Shown: positions 50,199-59,523, counted from the stretch's first letter. The stretch is 64,000 bases of DNA from Dehalobacter restrictus DSM 9455 (GCF_000512895.1 NZ_CP007033.1:774001-838000); one strand, 5' to 3'. The notes: generated by a model not told the origin, from the letters alone. A program made the numbers and translations.

Positions 50199-50242
50199 TT
50201 TAGTTATACAACTAAACTTCACTCAAAATTATTAAATACAAT
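50199..50242 (+). promoter_or_regulatory. Dehalobox and -10 element of rdhB10-rdhA10
   Basis: TTTAGTT-ATAC-AACTAAA (50199-50216) is a perfect 18-bp inverted repeat centred 29.5 bp before TACAAT (50237-50242). Confidence 0.7.
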
Positions 50243-50289
50243 GTACCTATAGTCATAAAAATGACTGAATTATCAAAAGGGAGGTGAAA

Positions 50290-50604
50290 ATGATGGGTAC
50301 ATTCTTAATTTTTTTAGCGGGCGTATTATTCTTAGCGGGTATTTTATTTATTAAACCTCGTGCTAAACGTGAACAAATGTGGAAAACAGTAGTTAATTGG
50401 GCCTTGTTTGTTATCTGGTATGGGATTACCTGGATGGGGGTTTCCTTTATCTACATTAACGCATCGGTTGGACATGTCAAAGCCACAAGCACAGCAATAT
50501 TCCTGTTTCTGGGGATATCTGTGGTTCTTGCCGTTGTTCAGGCCCGCCTGCTGGGATTCATTGGTGTGAAAAAAGCGGGGAATACAGGTGAATTACAAGC
50601 TTGA
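50290..50604 (+). CDS. rdhB: RdhB10, dehalogenase membrane anchor (104 aa)
   Basis: Three membrane segments, [18 protein letters not shown] and a third segment with [17 protein letters not shown] (Gln where others have Leu). It starts at ATG ATG after GGGAGGTG. The gap to rdhA10 is 14 bases. Confidence 0.9.
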   Translation: MMGTFLIFLAGVLFLAGILFIKPRAKREQMWKTVVNWALFVIWYGITWMGVSFIYINASVGHVKATSTAIFLFLGISVVLAVVQARLLGFIGVKKAGNTGELQA

Positions 50605-50618
50605 TAGGATGTGAAAAT

Positions 50619-51989
50619 ATGGTGATTAATGAACAAGAGAAAAAGTTTCAGCTAAGTCGCAGGAATTTTCTCAAAGCTGGCGTTGCAGCCTCTGCGATGG
50701 GAGTGATTGGAGCGATAAAAGCTCCTGCCAAAGTAGCTAACGCAGCCGGAGCAAGTCTGAAGTATACTGCTGCAGCAAAGGGACAATGGTCCAAACTTCA
50801 TCCTGAGCATGACTATGGCAGTGCGACAGTACATTTTGCGGAAAATAATGATCAGTGGTTAGGTACTACAAAAATTGTCGGAAAAGTTAAGAACTTCAGC
50901 GAAGCTGATATGGGATTCAATTTGGCTACCAGGGGGTTGCTTCCTAATAAAAAGACACAAGCGGCGTCTTTGAGTTTCTTTTTCAGGCATCCTTTTGGAG
51001 CGGCAATAGCCAATGCAGGCATGTTCATTGCTCCGCCCGCTGCGGTTGAAGGAAAGTCGTCTCCCAAAAAACTGGAGATCCCTGATCCGGAACAAATGTC
51101 CCAGCATATTAAAGATGCCGCCTATTTTTTGCGCGCTGATGAAGTCGGTATCGGCAAGATGCCAGAATATGCTTATTATTCCCAGAAACTTACGGATAAG
51201 GCTGGTTTGATGACCAAACCTGTAGAAGAATGTGTCATACCGGTAACAGAACGCTTGCCTTACGTCATCGTCGTGATGGTTGACCAAAATCTTCAAACCA
51301 TGTTGGGATCCACTGGGTATGACGGAATCAGCGGTGCAATGTCTATGAAGAGTTATCATGCAACCGGTAATATAGCAGTTATCTTAGCCACTTATATCCG
51401 GAGCCTTGGATATAATGCCAGGGCAAATCATGCTTTCAATTATAACGCGGTTATGCCACCGGCAGTAATTTCAGCTGGGTTGGGGGAGCTTTCCCGTACC
51501 GGTGACTGTTCAATTCATCCCCGCTTGGGGTTCCGGCATAAAGTTGCTGCTGTTACTACTGATTTACCGCTGGCGCCCGACAAACCGATTGACTTTGGAC
51601 TGCAGGATTTCTGCAGGGTCTGTAAAAAATGTGCTGAAAACTGTCCCAACCAATCCATTACGTATGATTCGGATCTTGTGGAGTATAACGGATACCTGCG
51701 TTGGAACAGCGATATGAAAAAATGTGCAGAATTCAGGATACTTAACGAAGACGGAGTGTCCTGCGGACGGTGCATGAAAGTCTGCCCCTGGAACTCCAAG
51801 GAGGATTCCTGGTTCCACCAGGCTGGAACCTGGATTGGAAGTAAAAATGAAGCTTCCGCAAAATTGCTGAAAACAATTGACGATATGTTTGGGTACGGCA
51901 CAGAAAGCATCGATAAATACAGATGGTGGCTGGAGTGGCCGGAGATGTACAAGTATCCGGCGGTTGCTCAAGCGCCACAGACGCATTAA
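50619..51989 (+). CDS. rdhA: RdhA10, reductive dehalogenase closest to CprA (456 aa)
   Basis: The signal [19 protein letters not shown] with [11 protein letters not shown] agrees almost residue for residue with Desulfitobacterium CprA as I recall it. [50 protein letters not shown] and Fe-S motifs [12 protein letters not shown] and [19 protein letters not shown] follow. It is the best candidate here for an ortho-chlorophenol reductase. The ATG at 50619 has only a weak AGGA site; a TTG at 50601 is less likely. Confidence 0.93.
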   Translation: MVINEQEKKFQLSRRNFLKAGVAASAMGVIGAIKAPAKVANAAGASLKYTAAAKGQWSKLHPEHDYGSATVHFAENNDQWLGTTKIVGKVKNFSEADMGFNLATRGLLPNKKTQAASLSFFFRHPFGAAIANAGMFIAPPAAVEGKSSPKKLEIPDPEQMSQHIKDAAYFLRADEVGIGKMPEYAYYSQKLTDKAGLMTKPVEECVIPVTERLPYVIVVMVDQNLQTMLGSTGYDGISGAMSMKSYHATGNIAVILATYIRSLGYNARANHAFNYNAVMPPAVISAGLGELSRTGDCSIHPRLGFRHKVAAVTTDLPLAPDKPIDFGLQDFCRVCKKCAENCPNQSITYDSDLVEYNGYLRWNSDMKKCAEFRILNEDGVSCGRCMKVCPWNSKEDSWFHQAGTWIGSKNEASAKLLKTIDDMFGYGTESIDKYRWWLEWPEMYKYPAVAQAPQTH

Positions 51990-52054
51990 TAATTAAAGGT
52001 TCTCTGTTAAATGTTGGGGCATCCCCCTAAACAAGAGTAATTCTAAATTGATGT

Positions 52055-52096
52055 AATGCTGGTAATAGCCCTTACAGACTATTATCAGCATTTTTA
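52055..52096 (+). terminator. Terminator after rdhA10
   Basis: AATGCTG.TAATAG and CTATTA.CAGCATT form a 13-bp stem with one mismatch, followed by a short T run. The gap to tatA (423 bases) otherwise holds only the promoter at 52273. Confidence 0.8.
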
Positions 52097-52272
52097 TAAA
52101 TTTTGCTGCGGGTGGCACCATGCCGTTAGTATCTGGCCTAATTAACCTATCATACTAGAGAATGCGGGATCTGAATAACCATTTGTATAAGGAATGCTCT
52201 TTCTTAAATCATTTTTTGTGCTTAACATCAGGAACAGTTAGATGGTTTTTAGGAGCTTTTGGTGGACGAATA

Positions 52273-52301
52273 TTGACACTAACTCTACAAACAATTATTA
52301 T
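52273..52301 (+). promoter_or_regulatory. Consensus promoter of tatA-apbE-tatC-tatB
   Basis: TTGACA, a 17-base spacer and TATTAT make a near-perfect housekeeping promoter. There is no dehalobox, so this export module is probably expressed constitutively, unlike the rdh units. Confidence 0.75.
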
Positions 52302-52412
52302 TTACTTTAGGATATATTGAATAATACTTTATATCTTGCGATAATCTATAAACAGGGGTTTCTTAATATTTTTGTGAGTTTATACTAATCATATAAAATG
52401 GAGGAGATAAAA

Positions 52413-52595
52413 ATGCAATTGATTTTTGGAATGATTACCCCAACTGTAGCTGTAATAGGTTTGGTCATCGCTCTAATCGTATTTGGACCAGGAAAGCTGC
52501 CCCAATTAGGAAAAGCTTTAGGCGGAGGTATCAAGGAATTCAGGAGTGCTTCTGAGGGCGAAAAGGAAGAGAGTGAAACAATAAAAGAGGCATAG
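52413..52595 (+). CDS. tatA: TatA, twin-arginine translocase pore subunit (60 aa)
   Basis: One N-terminal membrane helix, the FGPGKLPQLGKALGGGIKEF hinge and amphipathic helix, and a short acidic tail. These are the diagnostic TatA features. The ATG at 52413 follows GGAGGAG. It heads an operon with apbE, tatC and a second TatA/B-type gene at the edge of the rdh island, so it is well placed to export folded, cofactor-loaded RdhA proteins. Confidence 0.9.
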   Translation: MQLIFGMITPTVAVIGLVIALIVFGPGKLPQLGKALGGGIKEFRSASEGEKEESETIKEA

Positions 52596-52645
52596 GCATA
52601 ACGCAATAAAGTATTATTCAAATGCAAATAGAGGATAAGTTCAGC

Positions 52646-53671
52646 ATGTACCATAAAAAGAGCTTTAAGATACTTTTATTTCTGTTGATTATTATCGGTA
52701 TATCGTCTTGGCAAGGTTATGAGTATTATCAACGTAATGTTAATTATCAAGAAACCAAATTGTTTTTTGACACAGAAGTATATGTTGAGGCTCATGGCTG
52801 GGGAGCAAAGAAGGCAGTAACAGAAGCTCTCGGCATTATGGAAGAAATAGATTCCAAGCTTAATAAGTTCTCGCCTGATAGTGAGGTATACGCCATCAAT
52901 ATTCATGCAGGAGAACAACCTGTCGCGGTATCGGAGTTAACGTTTGATGTTATTGAACAGTCCTTGAAAATTGCGGATTTGAGCAATGGCGCTTTTGATC
53001 CGACCATTAGTCCCTTAGTTAAATTGTGGGGATTTGGAGAGAACGGCATTCAGAAATCTGTACCTCCACAGGAACAGATTGCCGAAACCATTCATTTTGT
53101 TGATTACAAGAAAGTAATATTGAATAAAGAACAAAGGACCGTTTTTTTAGTTGAGAAGGGGATGAGCTTAGACCTCGGAGCGATTGCCAAAGGTTATGCC
53201 GTAAGCAAAGCGCTAGATGCTTTTAAGGATCGTAATATTCCATCAGGGATGGTATCGGCAGGCGGAAATATTTATGCCATAGGCAAAAAAGACGGAGGAA
53301 CGCCTTGGCACATTGGAATTCGAGATCCTTTAAACAAAGGACAGATCATTGGCTATGTTGAGTTGGAGAATCTCACAATCGATACATCAGGCAACTATGA
53401 ACGATTTTTTACTGTTGATGGAATACAATACAGTCATATTCTTGATCCTCGTACTGGGTATCCTTCAAAAGAGGTCAGTGGTTGTACTGTCGTCACGGAG
53501 AATCCGATAATGGCGGATGCTTTGGCTACAGCAGCTTTCGTATTAGGTCCTGAAAAGGGCTTGCAATTAATCGAAAAGAATAACGCATGGGGCCTGATCA
53601 TTGATACTGACGGCAAGATGGTATTATCTGCCAAAATGAAAGAAATGTTTAAACCAGAGACTCCTGAGTAA
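52646..53671 (+). CDS. apbE: ApbE, FAD:protein FMN transferase (341 aa)
   Basis: It attaches FMN covalently to Ser or Thr residues of target proteins on the outer side of the membrane. Motifs: SLDLGAIAKGYAVSKAL, SAGGNIYAIGKK and TSGNYERFF..YSHILDPRTGYP. An N-terminal membrane anchor (residues about 8-25) replaces the usual lipobox. The ATG at 52646 fits the site GAGGAT better than the upstream ATG at 52622. In this island the obvious targets are the three RdhC proteins with SGAT(Y/F)(T/S) motifs. Its presence between tat genes is unusual. Confidence 0.9.
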   Translation: MYHKKSFKILLFLLIIIGISSWQGYEYYQRNVNYQETKLFFDTEVYVEAHGWGAKKAVTEALGIMEEIDSKLNKFSPDSEVYAINIHAGEQPVAVSELTFDVIEQSLKIADLSNGAFDPTISPLVKLWGFGENGIQKSVPPQEQIAETIHFVDYKKVILNKEQRTVFLVEKGMSLDLGAIAKGYAVSKALDAFKDRNIPSGMVSAGGNIYAIGKKDGGTPWHIGIRDPLNKGQIIGYVELENLTIDTSGNYERFFTVDGIQYSHILDPRTGYPSKEVSGCTVVTENPIMADALATAAFVLGPEKGLQLIEKNNAWGLIIDTDGKMVLSAKMKEMFKPETPE

Positions 53672-53726
53672 CCGTATTTGGAAAAATTAGTTTTAATTAG
53701 ATCAGGAAAAGGAAGGGGTTTGTACT

Positions 53727-54500
53727 GTGCAACGTAGGAAGAAGCAAAGTGACGAAATGTCTTTCTTTAGCCACTTTAAAGAAATGCGCAAAGTGCTTTT
53801 ATTTTCTGTATATGCGATCGCCATCGGAGCAATAGTGGGATGGGCGTTCAGTGATTATGCATTTCGTTTCCTGGCTATACCAATGTCCGGTCTCAGTGAG
53901 GTGCATTTCATTACGACAACACCGATGGAACCATTAATGGTTAAATTAAAAGTATCACTCATTGCGGGTGTAGTTGTGGCTTTGCCAATCATCATATGGC
54001 AGTTATGGAGTTTTATCCTGCCGGCTTTGAAATCTAATGAACGAAAATACCTCTATTTCATCTTTCCTTCATCTCTTCTTCTCTTTTTTGCAGGCGCAGC
54101 CTTTGTTATTTTATTTGTGCTGCCTCTCTGCTTAAAGATCTTACTCTTTGCAGGGATAGGGGCAATCGATACAACGCCATTTGTCACCAAGTCTTCCTAT
54201 ATTAATTTTGTTTTCACTTTGGCACTTAGCTTTGGGTTATTTTTCCAATTGCCCGTTGTATTGATACTGTTAATCCGAATAGGCATCATATCTCCTCAGG
54301 CTCTCGCAAAATATAGGAAATGGGCCTTTTTTGTGATTGTGATATTGGCTGTTGTTCTTTCTCCAACACCCGATCTGATGACCCAGGTTTTGATCATCGG
54401 TCCGATGTATCTTCTCTATGAAATCAGTATTTGGGTAGGCTATATTGTAGTAAGAAGAAGAACAAAAATGCTGAAGCGAGAAGAGGAAGAGGTGATTTAA
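53727..54500 (+). CDS. tatC: TatC, twin-arginine translocase receptor (257 aa)
   Basis: A six-helix membrane protein with the conserved N-terminal SFFSHFKEMRKVLLFS, a periplasmic-loop FILPALKSNERKY and SPTPDLMTQ near the C-terminus. TatC recognises the twin-arginine motif of RdhA precursors. The start is a GTG after GGAAGGGG. It ends one codon before the next tat gene. Confidence 0.92.
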   Translation: MQRRKKQSDEMSFFSHFKEMRKVLLFSVYAIAIGAIVGWAFSDYAFRFLAIPMSGLSEVHFITTTPMEPLMVKLKVSLIAGVVVALPIIIWQLWSFILPALKSNERKYLYFIFPSSLLLFFAGAAFVILFVLPLCLKILLFAGIGAIDTTPFVTKSSYINFVFTLALSFGLFFQLPVVLILLIRIGIISPQALAKYRKWAFFVIVILAVVLSPTPDLMTQVLIIGPMYLLYEISIWVGYIVVRRRTKMLKREEEEVI

Positions 54501-54845
54501 ATGGGTTTAACAGAAATTGCATTAATCTTATTTGTCGCCTTGATTCTTTTTGGCCCCGATGATTTGCCCGTAATTGCAAAAACAATTGGAAAATTGGTTA
54601 GACAAGGTCGCAAGATGATGAACGAATTGACAAGAGAATTTTCAAATACGATTAGTATGCAGAGTGACACGATAATGGACAGCTTAAAGGATACATCTCC
54701 CAAAGAAAAGGTTTCCCAAGAAGAGCCTAAACAAAAGGAAGACACGAATGTGTTACAGAACAATGATGAAGAAGCAGAGAAAAAAGCTGAGGATAATGGG
54801 GTCGCTGTAAAACATGATGAAACCAATGAAGTCGACCCTATGTGA
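54501..54845 (+). CDS. tatB: TatB/TatA-type translocase subunit (114 aa)
   Basis: The opening MGLTEIALILFVALILFGPD, the amphipathic helix KTIGKLVRQGRKMMNELTREF and a long acidic tail suggest a TatB-like role. Many Firmicutes have only TatA and TatC, so two different TatA/B proteins here may reflect a demand for exporting many dehalogenases. The ATG immediately follows the tatC stop. Confidence 0.82.
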   Translation: MGLTEIALILFVALILFGPDDLPVIAKTIGKLVRQGRKMMNELTREFSNTISMQSDTIMDSLKDTSPKEKVSQEEPKQKEDTNVLQNNDEEAEKKAEDNGVAVKHDETNEVDPM

Positions 54846-54875
54846 AGGATAATTTAAAAGGCATGATGCACTTAG

Positions 54876-54911
54876 AAGATGATTTCTGTCTTGCGCGGGG
54901 GTCATCTTTTT
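54876..54911 (+). terminator. Weak terminator after the tat operon
   Basis: AGATGA and TCATCT form a 6-bp stem with a 19-base loop and a short T run. Confidence 0.5.
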
Positions 54912-54939
54912 ATGATTTAGCTCAATTATGAGCGCATAG

Positions 54940-54948
54940 TGGTATAAT
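54940..54948 (+). promoter_or_regulatory. Extended -10 promoter of dinB
   Basis: TGGTATAAT is a consensus extended -10. The transcript would begin about at the dinB ATG (54955), predicting a leaderless mRNA. Confidence 0.6.
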
Positions 54949-54954
54949 TGATTT

Positions 54955-56118
54955 ATGGAAGAATGGCAAAACCATCGAAAAATACTCCATATCGATATGG
55001 ATGCTTTCTATGCTGCGGTAGAACAGAGAGATCATCCAGCCTTACTCGGAAAGCCTGTTATCGTGGGCGGCAAGCCAAACAGCCGGGGTGTTGTTTCTGC
55101 TGCTTCTTATGAGGCCCGTAAATTTGGCATTCATTCTGCGATGCCCATGACCGAGGCCTTCAGACGCTGTCCGCAGGCCGCATTTCTCCCTGTCAATATG
55201 CAAAAATATCAGGAAGCCTCAGACCGGATACACGAAATATTTTTGTCCTACACGCCGCTCGTCGAGCCTTTGTCCCTTGATGAAGCTTTTTTGGACGTTA
55301 CGCGATCAACGGCTCTTTTTGGATTTGCCCAAGATATTGCCGTGCTGATCAAACAACGTATCCGGCAGGAACTTGGCCTGACGGCTTCAGTGGGTTTGGC
55401 CCCCAATAAATTCCTCGCCAAGATTGCTTCCGATCTGCAAAAGCCGGACGGCTTTGTCGTTGTCCCTCCGGATAAAGTACAGGAGTTTCTCGATCCTCTG
55501 GCAGTGGAAAGGGTGTGGGGGGTCGGCATCAAAACGGCGGAACAGCTGCATGAGCTTCGGGTCAGAACAGTGAAAGATCTGCGTGCTTTGGATGAAAGTG
55601 CTCTCTCGAAACGATTCGGTGTCATGGGCAAACAGCTTTACGAACTCGCCCGAGGTATTGACAATCGCTCCGTAGAAACCGACAGAATGGCGAAATCCGT
55701 TGGCAGGGAGACGACATTCCCATCAGATATTGCTGATGTCGACGTACTTGAAAAAGAGCTGCTGAAGCTTGCGGTGGATGTGGGAAGACGCCTGCGCAAA
55801 CATGCGCTGAGAGCGAAAACAATTACGCTGAAAGCACGTTATCCGGATTTCAGAACCCTGTCGCGTTCCAGCACCCTCCCTCAGGCCACAGATCTGGATG
55901 ATCTGATCTACCACGAAGCCTGTTCGCTCTTACGCGAGCTCTCCATGAATCAGCCGCTTAGGCTAATTGGAATCACCTTGAATAACTTAACGGATCAAAC
56001 TGAGCAACTGACGTTGTTTGATGAACCTCAAAAAGATATGGGAAACCTGACAAAAGTGATCGATCAAGTCAACGCGAAATATGGAAAGAACAGTATCACA
56101 AGGGCACGATTACTATAA
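54955..56118 (+). CDS. dinB: DNA polymerase IV (387 aa)
   Basis: Y-family translesion polymerase. Seen are ILHIDMDAFYAAVEQRD, SLDEAFLDVT with the catalytic acids, SVGLAPNKFLAKIASDLQKP, two helix-hairpin-helix stretches, and QLTLFDEP near the end, a β-clamp-binding motif. No Shine-Dalgarno site precedes the ATG, in line with a leaderless transcript. It marks the start of core-type genes with by eye higher GC content. Confidence 0.93.
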   Translation: MEEWQNHRKILHIDMDAFYAAVEQRDHPALLGKPVIVGGKPNSRGVVSAASYEARKFGIHSAMPMTEAFRRCPQAAFLPVNMQKYQEASDRIHEIFLSYTPLVEPLSLDEAFLDVTRSTALFGFAQDIAVLIKQRIRQELGLTASVGLAPNKFLAKIASDLQKPDGFVVVPPDKVQEFLDPLAVERVWGVGIKTAEQLHELRVRTVKDLRALDESALSKRFGVMGKQLYELARGIDNRSVETDRMAKSVGRETTFPSDIADVDVLEKELLKLAVDVGRRLRKHALRAKTITLKARYPDFRTLSRSSTLPQATDLDDLIYHEACSLLRELSMNQPLRLIGITLNNLTDQTEQLTLFDEPQKDMGNLTKVIDQVNAKYGKNSITRARLL

Positions 56119-56157
56119 TGAAGCGTGAGGAACGAGAAAGTTAGCAGGAGGTACGCA

Positions 56158-56931
56158 ATGGAAAGGGTCTTGATCAGAACAAATCGTTTAACCAAAAGGT
56201 ATGGTTCAGTGCCGGTTGTCAATGATCTAAACCTGGAGGTAAGAAGCGGGGAGATTTTCGGTTTCTTGGGACCGAACGGTGCCGGTAAAACAACAACGAT
56301 TAAAATGCTTACCGGATTGCTGGATCCTAGCGAGGGAGAGATCTCCATCTGTGATTACGATATCCGCAGGCAGCCCACTCAGGCCAAAGCCTTAATGGCT
56401 TATGTACCGGACCAGCCAAAATTGTATAACAAACTGTCAGCCCGTGAATTTTTGCACCTTATTTCAGCCCTGTACCGAGTCCCAAAAGGCATTGCCAAAG
56501 AGCGGGCTGAGCAGCTCTTAGGAATGTTCGGTCTCATGGAGCGCGCGGATGAGCTGTTAGAGGGCTACTCTCACGGTATGAGACAAAAGGTTGTTCTGGC
56601 GGGGGCCTTAATTCATCAGCCCAAGGTGATTCTTTTGGATGAGCCGACTGTGGGTCTTGACCCGGCCAGCGCACGCCTCCTCAAAGATATTCTTCAGGAA
56701 ATGGCCCGGCAGGGTGCCGCGGTATTTGTTTCGACCCATATTCTTGAGATTGCCGAGAGAATGTGCCACCGGGTCGGTATTCTGAAAGATGGCATGCTGA
56801 TCGCGCAGGGCAGCCCTGAAGAACTCCGGCAAAAAGTTGGAAACGGTGGGGAAAGCCTGGAAGATATTTTCCTGGAACTTACCGGAGTCCGTGAGAATGC
56901 TGAATTAATCAAAAGCCTGGAGGAGGAATAA
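56158..56931 (+). CDS. ABC transporter ATP-binding protein (257 aa)
   Basis: Walker A GPNGAGKTTT, the signature YSHGMRQKV (a variant of LSGGQ), Walker B VILLDEPTVGLDP, and a switch histidine in VSTHILEIAER. This is the CcmA/DrrA-like exporter class. The ATG at 56158 follows AGGAGGT. It overlaps nothing but sits 3 bases before its permease gene, so the two form an exporter. The substrate is unknown. Confidence 0.9.
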   Translation: MERVLIRTNRLTKRYGSVPVVNDLNLEVRSGEIFGFLGPNGAGKTTTIKMLTGLLDPSEGEISICDYDIRRQPTQAKALMAYVPDQPKLYNKLSAREFLHLISALYRVPKGIAKERAEQLLGMFGLMERADELLEGYSHGMRQKVVLAGALIHQPKVILLDEPTVGLDPASARLLKDILQEMARQGAAVFVSTHILEIAERMCHRVGILKDGMLIAQGSPEELRQKVGNGGESLEDIFLELTGVRENAELIKSLEEE

Positions 56932-56934
56932 ACG

Positions 56935-58803
56935 GTGAAAATGATCATACCGCCGCCTCTGGATACCCCGCCTGCGGAAAAGTCGTTTGTTCAGGATTTT
57001 GTCCTGCTGCTAACAAATCAGCTGCGGGTGACACTTAACACGCTAAAACATCAACGGAAGAGAACTTTCATCGGAATGGGTATCCTGATGATTGTGTTTT
57101 TGAGTTTTCTGATTTCCATGGGGGCCATATCCTATGGGATGTTGAAATCGATGCAGCCTGAGACCGTCCAGGGTTTTCTCTCCCTGTTCTTTCTGATGGG
57201 ACTGGCCAGCCAGATATTCTTTGGTCTTACGGCAGCTTTTGCAGCGCTGTATATGTCTGAAGATTTGGAACTCCTTTTCATGGCACCGGTTCCTCTGCGG
57301 GTCGTTTTTGCCGTGAAAACAGTCTCTGTACTTGTGAGCAATCTTTTAGTTGCGTTCTTGTTTGTTTTTTTGCCGGGGGTGTTCTGCGGTCTGCTTTTTG
57401 AGGCCAAAGCATCCTATTATCTTCTTGTTTTTCTGTCAGGCTGCGGTTTATGGCTTAGCGGGACAGCGCTGGCCGAACTGCTGAACCTTTTGGTTATGCG
57501 TATTGTTCCGCCTCACAGGAGCAAAGAAGCCGTCGGACTCATGGGAGGGCTGGCAGGTGTCTTGATCGCGTTAGTATTTCAGATTCCGGGAATGATGCTG
57601 GGAAGCCAAGGTAACTTGGATATTGGGGCCATGCTGGCAGGCAAAGAGCAGCTGATCCACGTCATGAATTTTTTCCCGTGGGGATGGGTTTCACTTGCTT
57701 TAACCAGCGGAATAACCGATAGCTTTGCCGCTGGGCTGGGATGGAGCCTTCTGGTCCTTATTTTCAGTGCGTTTCTTTTTTTGATTGCCTTGATTCTTTT
57801 GGAACGGGGATTCCGACAGGGCTTCATTTCCATCAGCCAGGGAGATGGCGGAAGACGGCGCAAAAGACGTTCAGTTTCCAGCGTTGATACGACGAACCGC
57901 CAACAGGAAAAGATCTTCTTCGGGACTGTTGGCCAGGAGCAGGAAACAGTAGTCTTGCTGGCCTCGACGTGGGCAGGCATGTGGGCCGTGGCCAAAAAAG
58001 ATCTGCTGACCTTGAAAAGGGATACCAGAGAATGGTTTAGCTATTTGATCCCACTGATCATTATGGCCTTCTTTGTGGTTCAGTTTCTGTTCAATGCTTC
58101 GGCATCGAGTGTATCCAGCTTGGTAATGGTTCTTATCATGTACACGATTATGTTCAGCGGCAATTTGGCCTTGCAGGCATTTGGCAGGGAAGGGGAGTCT
58201 GACTGGCTGCTAAATAGTGTTCCCTTGGCAGGGTGGCCTGTCGTCTGGGGGAAATTAACTGCAGCTGTGCTTCCAACGTTACTATTGATGGAGGCTCTTC
58301 TGGTTGGCACTTCATTGGCAGTCGGAGTTTCAACGAGCTTAACGCTTATCCTGGCGCTGGCGGCGATTTTCTTAAGCCTGGGTTCCAGTGCCATCGGGCT
58401 GTATTATTCCATCAAGAACTGCCGCTATAATCCGGACAAGCCACAAATGCGGATATCGCCAAGTGCTTCGCTAATGATGTATCTGATCAATTTTTGTTTC
58501 ATCCTTATTCTGGGTTTAAGTCTATGCTATTTATTCCCTCCTGCTGAGTTGGTCTCAGCGCTTCAGATGCTTCCGCCGGTCACCTTCGAATGGAATGTAC
58601 AGTCAGGACTGCTCAGTGGATTGTATTTTCTCAGCCGTCCGTTATTTTGGCCCGTTCTGTTCAGGACTTTACTCGGAATTCTGTTGACCGGCGGGCTGTG
58701 GTTACTTATTTTCTTCGGATTTATGACTGCGACAGTCCGGCAAAGCCGCAAAGGTTTCCGGGTGGAGCTCGTGACGACCAGCAGCAAGAACCGGCTCAGG
58801 TAA
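56935..58803 (+). CDS. ABC-2-type exporter permease (622 aa)
   Basis: A large permease with about 12 or more membrane segments in two halves, separated by a hydrophilic, basic region (GGRRRKRRSVS). MAPVPLRVVFAVKTVSVL and DLLTLKRDTREWFSYLIPL are typical of the family found beside such ATPases. The start is a GTG after GGAGGAATAAACG. It is coupled to the upstream ATPase gene. Its stop codon directly abuts the stop of the convergent glycosyltransferase. Confidence 0.85.
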   Translation: MKMIIPPPLDTPPAEKSFVQDFVLLLTNQLRVTLNTLKHQRKRTFIGMGILMIVFLSFLISMGAISYGMLKSMQPETVQGFLSLFFLMGLASQIFFGLTAAFAALYMSEDLELLFMAPVPLRVVFAVKTVSVLVSNLLVAFLFVFLPGVFCGLLFEAKASYYLLVFLSGCGLWLSGTALAELLNLLVMRIVPPHRSKEAVGLMGGLAGVLIALVFQIPGMMLGSQGNLDIGAMLAGKEQLIHVMNFFPWGWVSLALTSGITDSFAAGLGWSLLVLIFSAFLFLIALILLERGFRQGFISISQGDGGRRRKRRSVSSVDTTNRQQEKIFFGTVGQEQETVVLLASTWAGMWAVAKKDLLTLKRDTREWFSYLIPLIIMAFFVVQFLFNASASSVSSLVMVLIMYTIMFSGNLALQAFGREGESDWLLNSVPLAGWPVVWGKLTAAVLPTLLLMEALLVGTSLAVGVSTSLTLILALAAIFLSLGSSAIGLYYSIKNCRYNPDKPQMRISPSASLMMYLINFCFILILGLSLCYLFPPAELVSALQMLPPVTFEWNVQSGLLSGLYFLSRPLFWPVLFRTLLGILLTGGLWLLIFFGFMTATVRQSRKGFRVELVTTSSKNRLR

Positions 58804-59523
58804 TCAACAAGCATGAAAAGTAAATGACCCTAATACCCAGGGCTTAAAGTCAGAAACCTGTGCGACAACCTGACAATATTGTTCCATTAATTGCTGATTA
58901 TCTAATTTGTAGGTATGCAGGCTGAGATCATTTCGGCGAATATAAGCAAAATTGTATTTATCAATCGCATAAATTTTGATGCCGTTTTTGGTACAGTCTG
59001 CACCAAATTGTTCGTCCGCAATATTGGCATCAATAAACTGTACTTTTTCAAAAATATTTTTTTTCATAAAAAGGGTACAGCCGATAAGATAGTCAACATA
59101 GCTGTTTTCTCTGCCAGGATGCAAAAGCGCCAGGATTCTTTGCTCTTCAAAAAAGACGAAGTGCGTTTTCTTTCCGAAAACACCCGCCTCGCTGGAAGGC
59201 GCTATTTTCATAAAATCATTCAAGTATTCTGGAGCATAATAATCGTCATGATCAAAATTAGCGATGTAAGGATAATGGGTCTGCCTGACAGCATAATTTA
59301 AACACGTTCCTGCCGAGCAGCTTTCAGGCAGCTGAATGATCCTTACATGAGGATGCAATTCCGCCCTCTTGTAAAAATCGGAAAGATTAATACCAGGGCC
59401 ATTCAGGATGATAATAAGTTCCTTGACAGGGTAGGTTTGTCTGGCATAATTCGCGAAGATATTGTCCAGGTAAAAAGGGAAGTGCGTACAGGTAATAATG
59501 GATATGCCATCCGGCTTTGTCAT
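58804..59523 (-). CDS. Glycosyltransferase, family 2 (239 aa)
   Basis: GT-A fold: ISIITCTHFPFYLDNIFANY at the start, an ELIIILNGPG strand and FDHDDYY, the metal-binding DXD region. The length fits a bare catalytic domain without membrane anchor. GGGAG precedes the ATG at 59523. It is the last of three glycosyltransferase genes on the minus strand, presumably making a surface glycan or spore-coat polysaccharide. Confidence 0.82.
   Translation of the reverse strand: MTKPDGISIITCTHFPFYLDNIFANYARQTYPVKELIIILNGPGINLSDFYKRAELHPHVRIIQLPESCSAGTCLNYAVRQTHYPYIANFDHDDYYAPEYLNDFMKIAPSSEAGVFGKKTHFVFFEEQRILALLHPGRENSYVDYLIGCTLFMKKNIFEKVQFIDANIADEQFGADCTKNGIKIYAIDKYNFAYIRRNDLSLHTYKLDNQQLMEQYCQVVAQVSDFKPWVLGSFTFHAC

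Noticed and set aside
50010-50252. Open frame of 80 codons after the rdhK at 49328
   Set aside because: It starts inside rdhK, has no ribosome-binding site and runs through the dehalobox and -10 of rdhB10. Its composition just reflects AT-rich DNA.
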